A stretch of DNA of 64,000 nt from Pinibacter sp031553495 (GTDB lineage: Bacteria > Bacteroidota > Bacteroidia > Chitinophagales > Chitinophagaceae). Location: NCBI GenBank assembly GCA_031553495.1, contig JAVBLN010000056.1, forward strand, positions 42,439 through 106,438. The letters are read 5' to 3'. The notes under the pieces were generated by a model. The model had not been told where the DNA came from. It searched no databases and saw only the letters and a list, made by a program, of their open reading frames with translations. A program made the translations under genes and the position numbers. Numbering within the stretch: the first letter of the stretch is position 1; each line of letters begins with the position of its first letter. Below are positions 44,033 to 52,688 of the stretch, in pieces.

Positions 44033-44265
44033 TGGAAAGTTGAAAATTGAAAGTTGAAAGTGCTGTGTGATGGAAGATTTTTGGAAAAATGAGTATGTCC
44101 CTTTTACAGTGAATTATCGAATCATTGAATCTTTAAAGGAATCATCACATTACTCATATCACCAAAGCTTGTTCGTAACAAAAGAACAATTTCTGTCCTC
44201 CAGCATTTTCAAATTTTCAAATTAGCATATTTTCAAATTCATCTTCACATTTCCGCATTCCCACA

Positions 44266-46029
44266 TCACCTATTCCTATACTTTCTCTTGCTATAAATTT
44301 TCTTCGCTTTTTCAACAAGCGTTAAAAACTCTGTTTGAACAACATCATTGGGATCGTATGACGAAGCAGCAAGCTCACTAACATCATTCCAGCTAATTGA
44401 TTTTGCAAATTTTGAATTTCTTAAAATACTGCCAAACATTACAAGTGAAGAAGCAAAACGATAGCATGCAGGCATGCTTTCAAACGCTTCATAGTTTAAA
44501 GGGCAGGTATACGTAAGATTTGTTTGAGTGCTGTCTTTGTCCTTTTTATAGTCAAGCTTTACAGTTGCCAGTTTTTCTTTTGTTGTGTTACCTGCAATAT
44601 GATTAGTGTTGATAACAGTAGGTTTTATTTCAAACAGAGCCATCAAGCTATGACCGCTTCCCACTTCCCCGCCCTCCAGTTCACTGGTGGTATCCATAAT
44701 GGCGCTGAGCTTGTTATCAAACCCAATCAACCTGTATTCTCTTACTAATTTCGGGTTAAAAATTATTTTAAGATTCGCGTCATCAGCTACTGTATAAAGC
44801 GTTTGTGTCAATTCTTTTACCAACACTTTTTCTGCTTCTTTTTCATTGTCGAGATATGCGAAATTACCATTACCTTTTTTTGCAAGCACTTCCAGTTTCG
44901 CATCTTTGTAATTACCCATTCCTACACCCAGACAAGTAAGATAAATGCCGGAGTTCCTGTATTGCGAAATCATTTTTTCCAATTCATCATTATTGGTTTG
45001 TCCCACGTTGAAATCGCCATCTGTAGCAAGTATAATTCTATTATTTCCACCTTTGATGAAACTTTTTTGAGCAAGTTTGTACGCTTGCTGTATACCCGAT
45101 TCTCCGGGAGTTTCACCCCCGGCCGAAAGCATTTCAATTGCTTTAATGATCTTTTGTTTCTCCGCTCCGGATGTAGGCTGCAGCCACACCCCAACCGTAC
45201 CGCCATACACAACAATTGAAATAGTATCTTTCTCTCTAAGGTTATTAATCATCAGTTTAAAAGCCGCTTGCAGCAAAGGCAGGCGGTTTGGCATATCCAT
45301 AGAGCCTGACACATCTATCAGGAACACAAAATTTCCCGGAGGCACCTTATCCCTATCAGCTTTACGTGCACAAAGCTTTAAGAACAGCAATTCGTTGTCC
45401 TTATTCCAAGGGCAACTGCTCAGGTGCGATTCAAAACAAAAATCATTTTCACCCGGCGGATCTTCATACTCAAAATTGAAATAGTTCAGCATTTCTTCCA
45501 CCCGCACCGCATCAGGCGGCACCGGCGAATGCATGTTTATAAACCGGCGTATGTTGCTATAAGAGGCTTTATCAATATTTATCGCGAAACCGGTTTCAGA
45601 AAAAAGAGCAGCCGGAACAAAATCATTTTCCATCAACCGGTTGTAGGTTTCGCCGCCAAATGTCCAGCGCACCTTATCACTTATTTTTAAATCTTTTGTT
45701 AGTGATACCAGCCTGGGTTTTATACTGTTACCTGCCGACTGCAACATTTTCATGGGAATGGTAAGATATTTTTTGCTATCAACCTTTACACCGGCAGACC
45801 TAAATCCGTCAAACGATAAAAAAATAGAATCGCTGCTTTGAGCAGACATAATTCCATATGTACCCGAGCTTCCCGAATAATAAACATATCCGCTGGAACA
45901 CAGTAAAATCTTTACATTAGATAGTGGTTTGCCCGACTCATCTGTAATTTCACCGCGTAAATAATACTGTGAAAAAAGTGAGGTATGAAAACTGATTAGA
46001 AGGAATAATATGCAAGCACTTGATTTCAA
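44266..46029 (-). CDS. Secreted VWA-domain protein with N-terminal carboxypeptidase-like domain
   Basis: A 587-residue protein with a signal peptide (1 to about 20, ending LFSQ). A CarboxypepD_reg-like domain follows (YLRGEITDESGKPLSNVKIL). Next is the N-terminal VWA-associated region (ASYSNIRRFINMHSPVPPDA), then a von Willebrand A domain from about residue 233. Its MIDAS site is complete: DVSGS (239-243) and LATDGDFNVG. The C-terminal 100 residues match the DUF3520-type tail found with YfbK-like proteins. The domain binds a divalent metal and probably a protein ligand outside the cytoplasm; the ligand is unknown. It stands alone between repeat-rich gaps. Confidence 0.88.
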   Translation of the reverse strand: MKSSACILFLLISFHTSLFSQYYLRGEITDESGKPLSNVKILLCSSGYVYYSGSSGTYGIMSAQSSDSIFLSFDGFRSAGVKVDSKKYLTIPMKMLQSAGNSIKPRLVSLTKDLKISDKVRWTFGGETYNRLMENDFVPAALFSETGFAINIDKASYSNIRRFINMHSPVPPDAVRVEEMLNYFNFEYEDPPGENDFCFESHLSSCPWNKDNELLFLKLCARKADRDKVPPGNFVFLIDVSGSMDMPNRLPLLQAAFKLMINNLREKDTISIVVYGGTVGVWLQPTSGAEKQKIIKAIEMLSAGGETPGESGIQQAYKLAQKSFIKGGNNRIILATDGDFNVGQTNNDELEKMISQYRNSGIYLTCLGVGMGNYKDAKLEVLAKKGNGNFAYLDNEKEAEKVLVKELTQTLYTVADDANLKIIFNPKLVREYRLIGFDNKLSAIMDTTSELEGGEVGSGHSLMALFEIKPTVINTNHIAGNTTKEKLATVKLDYKKDKDSTQTNLTYTCPLNYEAFESMPACYRFASSLVMFGSILRNSKFAKSISWNDVSELAASSYDPNDVVQTEFLTLVEKAKKIYSKRKYRNR

Positions 46030-46151
46030 CGGGTTTACTAAAAATTTAAGCTCATTAATTTTGGCAAGTAATCTCTACAGTTTAACTATGGCACAATTTA
46101 CTAATGAAATTGCCACAAACCGCTACTCATGGCACATTTTTTATGTACCGG

Positions 46152-46214
46152 GCCGCATTGCTACTATTAAGCATCGTTGTGTCACTCACTTGTGCGGTAG
46201 TAATGCTATTGAGC
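46152..46214 (-). repeat. Dispersed direct-repeat element, type I
   Basis: 42-bp spacing, GTGTCAC on the plus strand, joined on its first-repeat side to the palindrome module at 46229. Confidence 0.88.
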
Positions 46215-46228
46215 AGCCTCATCCCCGG

Positions 46229-46249
46229 CCCTTCTCCAAAGGAAAAGGG
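46229..46249. repeat. CCCTTCTCC palindrome module, imperfect
   Basis: CCCTTCTCC-AAA-GGAAAAGGG, with one mismatch in the stem compared with the copies at 3147 and 11070. Confidence 0.75.
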
Positions 46250-46367
46250 TGTCGGCGCACAAAGCGGATATTCGTGGTCACAATAATTCTTTCACCATTC
46301 ATCTTTACGCGTTTTAAGCGGCTCATGCATCTCTTACTCATAACCCATAACTCAAAACTCAAAACTC

Positions 46368-46430
46368 GCTCAATAGCATTACTACCGCACAAGTGAGTGA
46401 CACAACGATGTTGCCATGAAATACTGAAGC
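46368..46430 (+). repeat. Dispersed direct-repeat element, type I, degenerate second repeat
   Basis: The first repeat and spacer are canonical. The second repeat reads GTTGCCATGAAATACTGAAGC, related to the copy at 8244. The tail is CGGTTCCCAAAAAAAAA. Confidence 0.85.
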
Positions 46431-46467
46431 CGGTTCCCAAAAAAAAATTTTGCAATAAAGTGCGCCT

Positions 46468-47007
46468 TTATTCTTCAGCCAGTTGTAAAATTTCCGGAAT
46501 GTTTCTTCCTAATCCATCAAAATCAAGTCCATAGCCCACTACAAACTTATTAGGAATAGAAAAGCCGAGATAATCGATAGGAATGGGAAATACCGTGGCC
46601 TCAGCCTTGTGCAATAACGCGGTAATTTTAAGCGATGCCGGTTGTTGATGTTTAAGCTTTGGCAAAAACTCATTAAGCGTTTTGCCAGTATCCACTATAT
46701 CTTCCAATATTACCACATGACGATTGAACACTTCCGTATCAAGCCCTATGGAAGTGATCACATGGCCTGTTGATTTTGTTCCTTTATATGAAGCGAGTTT
46801 TATAAAACATATCTCCGCGTCGATTTTCAAATGCTTAAACAGATCCGCAGCAAACATGAAAGATCCGTTCAAAATAGCTATAAACAAAGGACGTTTATCC
46901 TTATAATCCTCCTCAAGACAGACAGCTATTTTTTTTATTGCGGTTTGAATTTCTTTTTCAGATAAATAAGGTTTAAAAAGCTTGCCATTTACTTCTACGT
47001 TTGACAT
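46468..47007 (-). CDS. hpt: Hypoxanthine phosphoribosyltransferase
   Basis: A 179-residue purine salvage enzyme. The PRPP-binding loop is VVILEDIVDTGKT (residues 98-110), and AILNGSFMFAADL supplies the first conserved loop. The C-terminal segment LGFSIPNKFVVGYGLDFDG matches the family's purine-contact region. It converts hypoxanthine or guanine plus PRPP to IMP or GMP in the cytoplasm. It is a single-gene unit, with no neighbouring purine genes. Confidence 0.95.
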   Translation of the reverse strand: MSNVEVNGKLFKPYLSEKEIQTAIKKIAVCLEEDYKDKRPLFIAILNGSFMFAADLFKHLKIDAEICFIKLASYKGTKSTGHVITSIGLDTEVFNRHVVILEDIVDTGKTLNEFLPKLKHQQPASLKITALLHKAEATVFPIPIDYLGFSIPNKFVVGYGLDFDGLGRNIPEILQLAEE

Positions 47008-47161
47008 TGTATGTTTGATTATTTTTTTGAGCGGACAGATATCTATGGTAAGAGGACGGATGTAAGAAATTTTTTTTGAGATTATAACACTGCTGCCAAA
47101 TGCTTAACTTTTACGATACCCGATTTTCATTTGCAACTTTCATTATTAGCATTCTCAACTC

Positions 47162-48391
47162 TCAATTCTTATAAATCACCAACTCCTGTCCTATTTTTAC
47201 ATTCAGGTCAGGTAAATTATTCCACTTTTTAAGTGTTTCCACATCCACGCTATATTTCTTTGCTATACTATAAAGTGTTTCTTTCGTTTGCACCACATGC
47301 TTTGCCAGTAGCGGCTGTTGTAACGACGCATTGTTACTTACCGCTTCAATCAGCACATTTGGTTTTTCTGATAAAAGAAGTGGACGGTGCTCCATTTTTT
47401 TCTGCAAACTAATCTTTTCACCCACTGCAGGTTCCATGCCATCGTGCAACAGATTAAGCGCAAGAACGCTTTCATAGCGAATGCCTTCTCTTTGCGCAAT
47501 TTCATATATATCCTCACCCATTTGCACTATGTGAAATTCATTATCGCATGTTTTTCTTTTGCGTTGCAAAAAAATAAGCTGGTCTTCTTCTAATATATCG
47601 CCTTCGCCTTCTGTCATATCATTAAAATCTAAAAGGCGGCCCAGCGACATATGATAATATTCAGCAAGCGCTAATAATGAAGCGCCTTTTTTTGCAAAAA
47701 CAACTTTTGTTCTATTAATGGTAAATTCCCCATCAGGATATTGAGGTGCAGGAAGCGGCGTAAATGCTGCAGGCAGCACATTTGAAGTTTGTACTATAGT
47801 AGTTGCAGGCGCACCCACACCTTCTTTGTTTTTATCTGTGGCAGCCAATGTTTCATCCATCGGTTTCGCCTTGCCCATAGCAATCAGCGTATATTCTTCA
47901 AGGTTATATGTTTCTATTAAGTTGATTAAAATTTGCGGATAACGAACATTAGTAGCGTATCCAGCCTTCTTTAATCCATAAGCCCACCCTTTGTAATCTG
48001 TGGGATCCAGCTTAAACAGTGATGCGTAGCGGGTACCATTTTTTAAAAAATCAGAATGATCTTTATAGGAATCCATAGCGCTGCCATAACTTCTGAAGCA
48101 TTCGCCTTTAAGGTCGTCATCATGATATACTTTTCCACCCTGCCAGGTACTTTTACATTTTATTCCAAAATGATTATTCGATCTTAAAACCAAGTCGCTT
48201 GTACCGGCCATAGTTTCATGAATACCCTGAGCCAGTTTAATGGCGGCAGGCACGCCGGTGCGTTGCATTTCGCTAATAGCTATATCCTTATAAGTATTTA
48301 TATATTGAATAATAATATTAGGCTTTTGCGCTTGCGCACCACACAAATAAAAAACCGCTGTTACTAATACCAAATATCTCTTCAACTGCAT
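47162..48391 (-). CDS. Glucosaminidase/LysM peptidoglycan hydrolase
   Basis: A 409-residue protein with a signal peptide (1 to about 21). The N-terminal domain (about 25-175) is a mannosyl-glycoprotein endo-beta-N-acetylglucosaminidase-type (FlgJ-like) domain: IKLAQGIHETMAGTSDLVLR, NNHFGIKCKST and YATNVRYPQIL. LysM-like repeats follow; the clearest is the last (HVVQTKETLYSIAKKYSVDV to KIGQELVIYKN). One in the middle (FHIVQMGEDIYEIAQREGIR) is also recognisable. It would bind and cut peptidoglycan during growth or division. It starts 12 bp after the O-methyltransferase stop and is probably cotranscribed. Confidence 0.9.
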   Translation of the reverse strand: MQLKRYLVLVTAVFYLCGAQAQKPNIIIQYINTYKDIAISEMQRTGVPAAIKLAQGIHETMAGTSDLVLRSNNHFGIKCKSTWQGGKVYHDDDLKGECFRSYGSAMDSYKDHSDFLKNGTRYASLFKLDPTDYKGWAYGLKKAGYATNVRYPQILINLIETYNLEEYTLIAMGKAKPMDETLAATDKNKEGVGAPATTIVQTSNVLPAAFTPLPAPQYPDGEFTINRTKVVFAKKGASLLALAEYYHMSLGRLLDFNDMTEGEGDILEEDQLIFLQRKRKTCDNEFHIVQMGEDIYEIAQREGIRYESVLALNLLHDGMEPAVGEKISLQKKMEHRPLLLSEKPNVLIEAVSNNASLQQPLLAKHVVQTKETLYSIAKKYSVDVETLKKWNNLPDLNVKIGQELVIYKN

Positions 48392-48402
48392 TCGATTCCG
48401 TT

Positions 48403-49035
48403 TTACTTTTTTACAATAAATAAAAGTCCGTCTCTAACGGTAAGCAACACCTGCTCTACCGATTCATCCCGTCGCACATATTCATTAAAAGCATGTATCG
48501 CGAGGGCGTTCTTACCTTTTAATGGTTCCTGAAGCACCTGCCCATGAAACAATACATTATCCGCAATGATTACGCCGCCTTTGCGTAACCTGGGCAAAAT
48601 CATTTTATAATAATCAATATATCCCGTTTTATCAGCATCAATAAAAACAAGATCAAAAACTTCAGGTAATGCGGGAATTATTTCCAATGCGTTTCCAATA
48701 TGAAGTTTTATGTTAGAGGCGCCTGCTTTCAAAAAATATTGCTGAGCAGTTGCCGCGTCATCTTCTCTTAATTCAATGGTGTGAAGTATTCCGTCATGTT
48801 GCAATCCCTTTGCCAGGCAAAGAGCGCTATAACCCGTAAAGGTGCCGATTTCCAATATACATTTCGGCGCCATAATGCGACTTATCAGTTCTAAAAATTT
48901 TCCCTGAACATGGCCACTCATCATATGAGCATGTGCGTGTGTTTCTGTAATCGCCGCTATTTTCTGCAACACATCTTCTTCTGCGGAAGTAAATTTATTT
49001 GCATATGCTTCTGCAAGCGACAATATCACCTCCAT
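48403..49035 (-). CDS. O-methyltransferase, COMT-like family 3
   Basis: A 210-residue protein from the ATG at 49035 (MEVILSLAEAY). A TTG seven codons upstream overlaps the promoter element at 49054-49061 and cannot be the start. The SAM site reads ILEIGTFTGYSALCLAKGL and the metal/substrate region VFDLVFIDADKTGYIDYYK, with GGVIIADNVLFHG beyond. This is the class I SAM fold of catechol/caffeoyl-CoA-type methyltransferases. The substrate is unknown. It is the first gene of a two-gene unit with the glucosaminidase. Confidence 0.9.
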   Translation of the reverse strand: MEVILSLAEAYANKFTSAEEDVLQKIAAITETHAHAHMMSGHVQGKFLELISRIMAPKCILEIGTFTGYSALCLAKGLQHDGILHTIELREDDAATAQQYFLKAGASNIKLHIGNALEIIPALPEVFDLVFIDADKTGYIDYYKMILPRLRKGGVIIADNVLFHGQVLQEPLKGKNALAIHAFNEYVRRDESVEQVLLTVRDGLLFIVKK

Positions 49036-49053
49036 GCTAGTGTAAAATTTTTG

Positions 49054-49061
49054 CAAATATA
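49054..49061 (-). promoter_or_regulatory. Promoter -7 element for the O-methyltransferase unit
   Basis: On the minus strand TATATTTG matches TAnnTTTG and lies 19 bp upstream of the ATG at 49035. Confidence 0.55.
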
Positions 49062-49146
49062 GCCCAAGCTTCTATCATGCCATGACCGAACTTGTGGATA
49101 TTTCCACTCAAATAAGACTTAAATACCATGTTTTAGTATGAAAAAC

Positions 49147-50655
49147 CTATTTTTTGGAAATCATTAACAATCCCAGGTAGGTAAGCAACCCGTTAATTAT
49201 AAGCAATTCGATACCTATATGATACCCATTCAACAATACAGCGGAATATTTACTCAGGAAAAAACAAACCACTGGCGATAGTAAACAGATAATTGTCACA
49301 ACAACACTGTCATTCAGTCTTCTGCGAGTAAGTATGCCAAATGCGAACAATCCAAGCAATGGCCCGTAAGTGTAACCAGCCAGATCTAGTATAATGTTAA
49401 TAATAGATTTGTTATCAATCCATTTAAACACAAGTATGCAAAGCATAAATATCAGCGCGAAAATGAGGTGCACACCCATGCGGGTCCTTTTCTTTTTTTC
49501 CTCGCCTATGTCCGTCCTCCTTTTCAATCCAAGTATATCTATGCAAAATGAAGATGTAAGCGCAGTCAGCGCTCCGTCAGCGCTTGGGAATAATGCCGAT
49601 ATCAGGCCTATTATAAAAATAAGCCCCACGCCCTGTGGTAATAATTTCAACGCAGTGTATGGAAAAAGATCATCGCCAATAATATTTTTCCCGTTATACA
49701 TAAATGTATGCTGAGCACCCTGCATGCCATAAGCCGCGCCATTATTAATCATAAACAAATACAACAACCCACCAAGTGTTAAAAACAACAAGTTTACAAT
49801 TAGTATGATGGTGCTAAAACTGATCATATTCTTTTGCGAGTCCTTAAGCCGCTCCACGCTGATATTTTTTTGCATCATTTCCTGGTCAAGACCTGTCATG
49901 GCAATGGTGATAAACGCGCCACCCAAAATTTGTTTCAGAAAAAAACCTTTGCTTTTAACATCAAAATTAAACACGTCGGTATATCCTTTTTCAGCCAAAG
50001 CGTGTAGTGAAGACAGCGGCTGCAAATCAAGCCGGCTCATAATATAAATGATACAAACCACAAGACCAAGCAACATGAATGTAGTTTGCAAAGTATCTGT
50101 GTACACAATTGTTTTCACGCCGCCTTCAAAAGTGTATAACAATATCATCAGCAATATCACAAAAGCCGTAACGTAAAAAGGCACATTCATATCATCAAGT
50201 ATAAATATCTGCAACACATTTATTACAAGGTATAACCTGGCTGTGGCGCCCACCGTTCTTGATATAATGAAAAACAAGGCGCCGGTTTTATAAGAAAACA
50301 CACCAAACCTTTGTTGCAGATAATTGTAAATGGAAGTAAGATTGAACTTGTAATACAACGGCAGCAACACATATGCCACCACAAAGTAGCCAATAAAATA
50401 ACCAATCACCACCTGAAAATATCCGAAGCCTTTAAATACATCCCCCGCGAAATCACCGGTAGTACCGGGCACCGAAACAAAAGTAACCCCCGACAATGAA
50501 GTGCCCACCATACCAAAAGCCACCAGCATCCAATTGGAACTTTTATTACCAATAAAAAAAGTATCGTTTGTGGAATTACGAGATGTAAGGTATGCAACAA
50601 TCAACAGTATCAAAAAGTATGCGATAACAACTCCAAACAGTAATATTGACGACAT
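49147..50655 (-). CDS. Sodium:solute symporter (SSS family)
   Basis: A 502-residue inner-membrane transporter from the ATG at 50655 (MSSILLFGVVIAYFLILLIV). The frame stays open for another 77 codons upstream, but that part is translated repeat sequence. About 13 hydrophobic segments are present. The family signature region GTSLSGVTFVSVPGTTGDF and the segment GLISALFPSADGALTALTSS fit SSS transporters with a LeuT-like fold. The protein couples import of an organic solute to sodium; the solute is not evident. It is divergent from the LOG gene, with a repeat element between them. Confidence 0.92.
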   Translation of the reverse strand: MSSILLFGVVIAYFLILLIVAYLTSRNSTNDTFFIGNKSSNWMLVAFGMVGTSLSGVTFVSVPGTTGDFAGDVFKGFGYFQVVIGYFIGYFVVAYVLLPLYYKFNLTSIYNYLQQRFGVFSYKTGALFFIISRTVGATARLYLVINVLQIFILDDMNVPFYVTAFVILLMILLYTFEGGVKTIVYTDTLQTTFMLLGLVVCIIYIMSRLDLQPLSSLHALAEKGYTDVFNFDVKSKGFFLKQILGGAFITIAMTGLDQEMMQKNISVERLKDSQKNMISFSTIILIVNLLFLTLGGLLYLFMINNGAAYGMQGAQHTFMYNGKNIIGDDLFPYTALKLLPQGVGLIFIIGLISALFPSADGALTALTSSFCIDILGLKRRTDIGEEKKKRTRMGVHLIFALIFMLCILVFKWIDNKSIINIILDLAGYTYGPLLGLFAFGILTRRRLNDSVVVTIICLLSPVVCFFLSKYSAVLLNGYHIGIELLIINGLLTYLGLLMISKK

Positions 50656-50964
50656 TGGTGTATTGTATTTAAGCGTTTTCGGCGACGCACGAAGATATGG
50701 ATAAAAAAATTTTTGCTTATAACACACATGCGGTATAAAGAATTTAGTATTTTTTTTTATGAGCCCGGCAGTATTGCTACTATTAAGCTTTTGTTGCGTC
50801 GCACACTTGTGCTGTAGTAATGCTATTGAGCGATAAGGGAAGTCAGTGTTTTTTTCAATTCTCCATTCTCCATTCCAATTCTCCACTTATCTAAAAACAT
50901 TTGTGTATACTTACACCTTGATTTTATAACACATGGAACCAATCACAATCAAAAGTCTATTTCT
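50656..50964. other. Divergent gap with one element
   Basis: The element lies at 50768-50831, followed by TTCAATTCTCCATTCTCC tandem sequence. TACACCTTG and ACATTTG stretches near 50900-50920 are only partial promoter matches for the LOG gene. Confidence 0.6.
50768..50831 (-). repeat. Dispersed direct-repeat element, type IIa
   Basis: Core GCGACGC (plus strand GCGTCGC), 43-bp spacing. With the inverted type IIa copy at 51788 it brackets the LOG gene. Confidence 0.85.
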
Positions 50965-51501
50965 ATGAAGATATCATCTATAGCGGTTTTTTGCGGATCA
51001 AGCAGCGGTAAGAATCCAATATATACACAACACGCCGCGGAGCTTGGAAAATTAATCGCTATGCTAAAAATAAAACTGGTGTATGGTGGTGGAAAAAAAG
51101 GCCTTATGGGCACCATTGCAGATGCCGTTCTGCAGCACGAAGGACAAGTAATGGGAGTAATACCAAAAGTGCTGATTGAATGGGAGCAGCAACACGAAAA
51201 TCTTTCGGAGCTTGCCATTGTACCGGATATGCACACACGTAAAAAGACCATTTACGACATGAGCGATGCCGCTATTGTACTTCCCGGGGGCTTTGGCACT
51301 ATGGATGAATTTTTTGAAATGCTCACCTGGAACCAGCTAAAAATCCACGACAAGAAAATTTATATTCTCAACAGTGGCGGCTATTACAACTCCTTAATAC
51401 AATACCTGAAGATGGCGGAAAAAGAAGGTTTTTTATATGAAACGGTAGAGGAAAGGATAGTTTTTTGTGAAACACCGATTGATATTTTTAATAGGTTATG
51501 A
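50965..51501 (+). CDS. LOG-family protein (TIGR00730)
   Basis: A 178-residue Rossmann-fold protein. The two family signatures are intact: GGGKKGLMG (residues 41-49) and PGGFGTMDE (107-115). R92 and K93 in TRKK fit the active-site region. LOG proteins in plants and some bacteria release cytokinin bases from nucleoside monophosphates. In bacteria the general activity is AMP/nucleotide phosphoribohydrolase, and the physiological role is often unknown. The gene is alone and is bracketed by a matched inverted pair of type IIa elements. Confidence 0.92.
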   Translation: MKISSIAVFCGSSSGKNPIYTQHAAELGKLIAMLKIKLVYGGGKKGLMGTIADAVLQHEGQVMGVIPKVLIEWEQQHENLSELAIVPDMHTRKKTIYDMSDAAIVLPGGFGTMDEFFEMLTWNQLKIHDKKIYILNSGGYYNSLIQYLKMAEKEGFLYETVEERIVFCETPIDIFNRL

Positions 51502-52044
51502 GACGGGGAAGAGGGCAGTTGGCAGTTGGCAGTAAGCAGTGGACAGTGGGCAGTATGCAGTAGAGAAATCAGAGATCAGACACAGAATAAATTAGTGAGC
51601 TGGCGCAAGCGTGGTAGTGCGGGCCTTGTGTGTTGGCCAAGCTTGTGCCTTCTTAAATGTTGGTCAGAATTTGGATTTATTGGATTTATGGATTGAAGGA
51701 TTTTTCAGGTTTATTTGGAGTGCAGGAGGTTGATAACTGCTAAACATAATGCAATCTGTGACTTAAGCAACCACCCCGAACTTATACGATGAATAGAATT
51801 ACAACAGTACAAGAGTGCGACGCAACCAAAGCCCAATCAGGGTACTACCGCCAGGCCCAAAATAAAAAGATCAGATGTCAGTGTGGTTAATAATTGTAGT
51901 CTCAGATATCTGTGTCACGTCCTCAAAAAAGCAGACAGTTTTTATGCCGACCGCTATTCGACAGCGCTGCGCTAACAGGTCGAACAGATTTCTCTACTGC
52001 CTGCTGCTTACTGCCCACTGCTTACTGATATCTTACTTCTTACA
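51502..52044. other. Convergent gap full of repeats
   Basis: GGCAGTTGGCAGTAAGCAGT-type tandem sequence (51510-51570), a GGTCAGAATTTGGATT half copy (about 51664), an element (51788-51851) and CTGCCTGCTGCTTACTGCCC tracts (about 51998-52026). No gene is seen. Confidence 0.7.
51788..51851 (+). repeat. Dispersed direct-repeat element, type IIa
   Basis: Core GCGACGC, 43-bp spacing. The first repeat is worn (GATGAATAGAATTACAACAG); the tail is AGGCCCAAAATAAAAA. Confidence 0.82.
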
Positions 52045-52644
52045 TCAAAATCCCAGATTCACACCAAAACCATAAATAGGTTTATTGCCATAAGGCGGAA
52101 TATTTGCTTCGCCAAGCAAGTCGTACTGAATCATTATGGTAATGCCGGCCCTGGAACCTGTAGGAATAATACCACCGGCGCCTATCAACAGGGAAGTCCT
52201 GGTTTTGCCATCAATTGTGCTGCTAGAGCCGTCAGTATATTTTACTTTTCCCCAGGTATAGTTCATTTCAGGTTGTAGTTGCGCAAATAATTGTTCTATA
52301 GGATATACTCTTCCAAAAACATTTAAACCCGCAATGCCATACTGATCTTTATCAATGCCGGCATAGCCATTATATTTCACAGAATAATACTGACCATTGA
52401 TACCCATACCTGCAGCCACATACCTGTTAAACCTGTAGCCTACCTGCGGCGATACATTTATAATCGTATAATCTCCGAAGCTTAGGCCGAAGTTTCCTCC
52501 AAAAAAAAGTCGGCTTTTATCAAAACCTTTCTGCTCAGGCGCCTTTTGTGGTTGCGGTTGCCGCTCTAGTTGAGCAAACAACGTAGCTGAAAAACAAATA
52601 CACAAAAAGCATAGTGGTAACAACTTCAATAATTTCATGCTCAT
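52045..52644 (-). CDS. Small outer-membrane beta-barrel protein
   Basis: A 199-residue protein with a signal peptide (1 to about 24, ending TLFAQ). A Gln/Pro-rich linker (LERQPQPQKAPEQKG) follows, then alternating amphipathic strands (RLFFGGNFGLSFGDYTIINV, QVGYRFNRYVAAGMGING) and a terminal aromatic residue (YGFGVNLGF). This matches the OmpA/OmpX-like small barrel pattern of Bacteroidota. No specific function can be assigned. A start at the second methionine (MKLLKLL) is equally likely. Confidence 0.82.
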   Translation of the reverse strand: MSMKLLKLLPLCFLCICFSATLFAQLERQPQPQKAPEQKGFDKSRLFFGGNFGLSFGDYTIINVSPQVGYRFNRYVAAGMGINGQYYSVKYNGYAGIDKDQYGIAGLNVFGRVYPIEQLFAQLQPEMNYTWGKVKYTDGSSSTIDGKTRTSLLIGAGGIIPTGSRAGITIMIQYDLLGEANIPPYGNKPIYGFGVNLGF

Positions 52645-52688
52645 AATTTTTGGATGTAATACTATTTCAAAGTTACCGGATTAGTTAG

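Larger units (their letters stand above)
46030..46467. other. Gap upstream of the VWA gene with an inverted element pair
   Basis: Elements at 46152-46214 (minus) and 46368-46430 (plus) enclose a CCCTTCTCC-type palindrome module (46229-46249) and an ACTCATAACCCATAACTC tract. The apparent 60- to 128-codon frames across it are repeat translations. Confidence 0.7.

Noticed and set aside
50656..50886. 77-codon N-terminal extension of the sodium:solute symporter
   Set aside because: It translates the repeat element and tandem tract upstream. The conserved transporter begins at the ATG at 50655.
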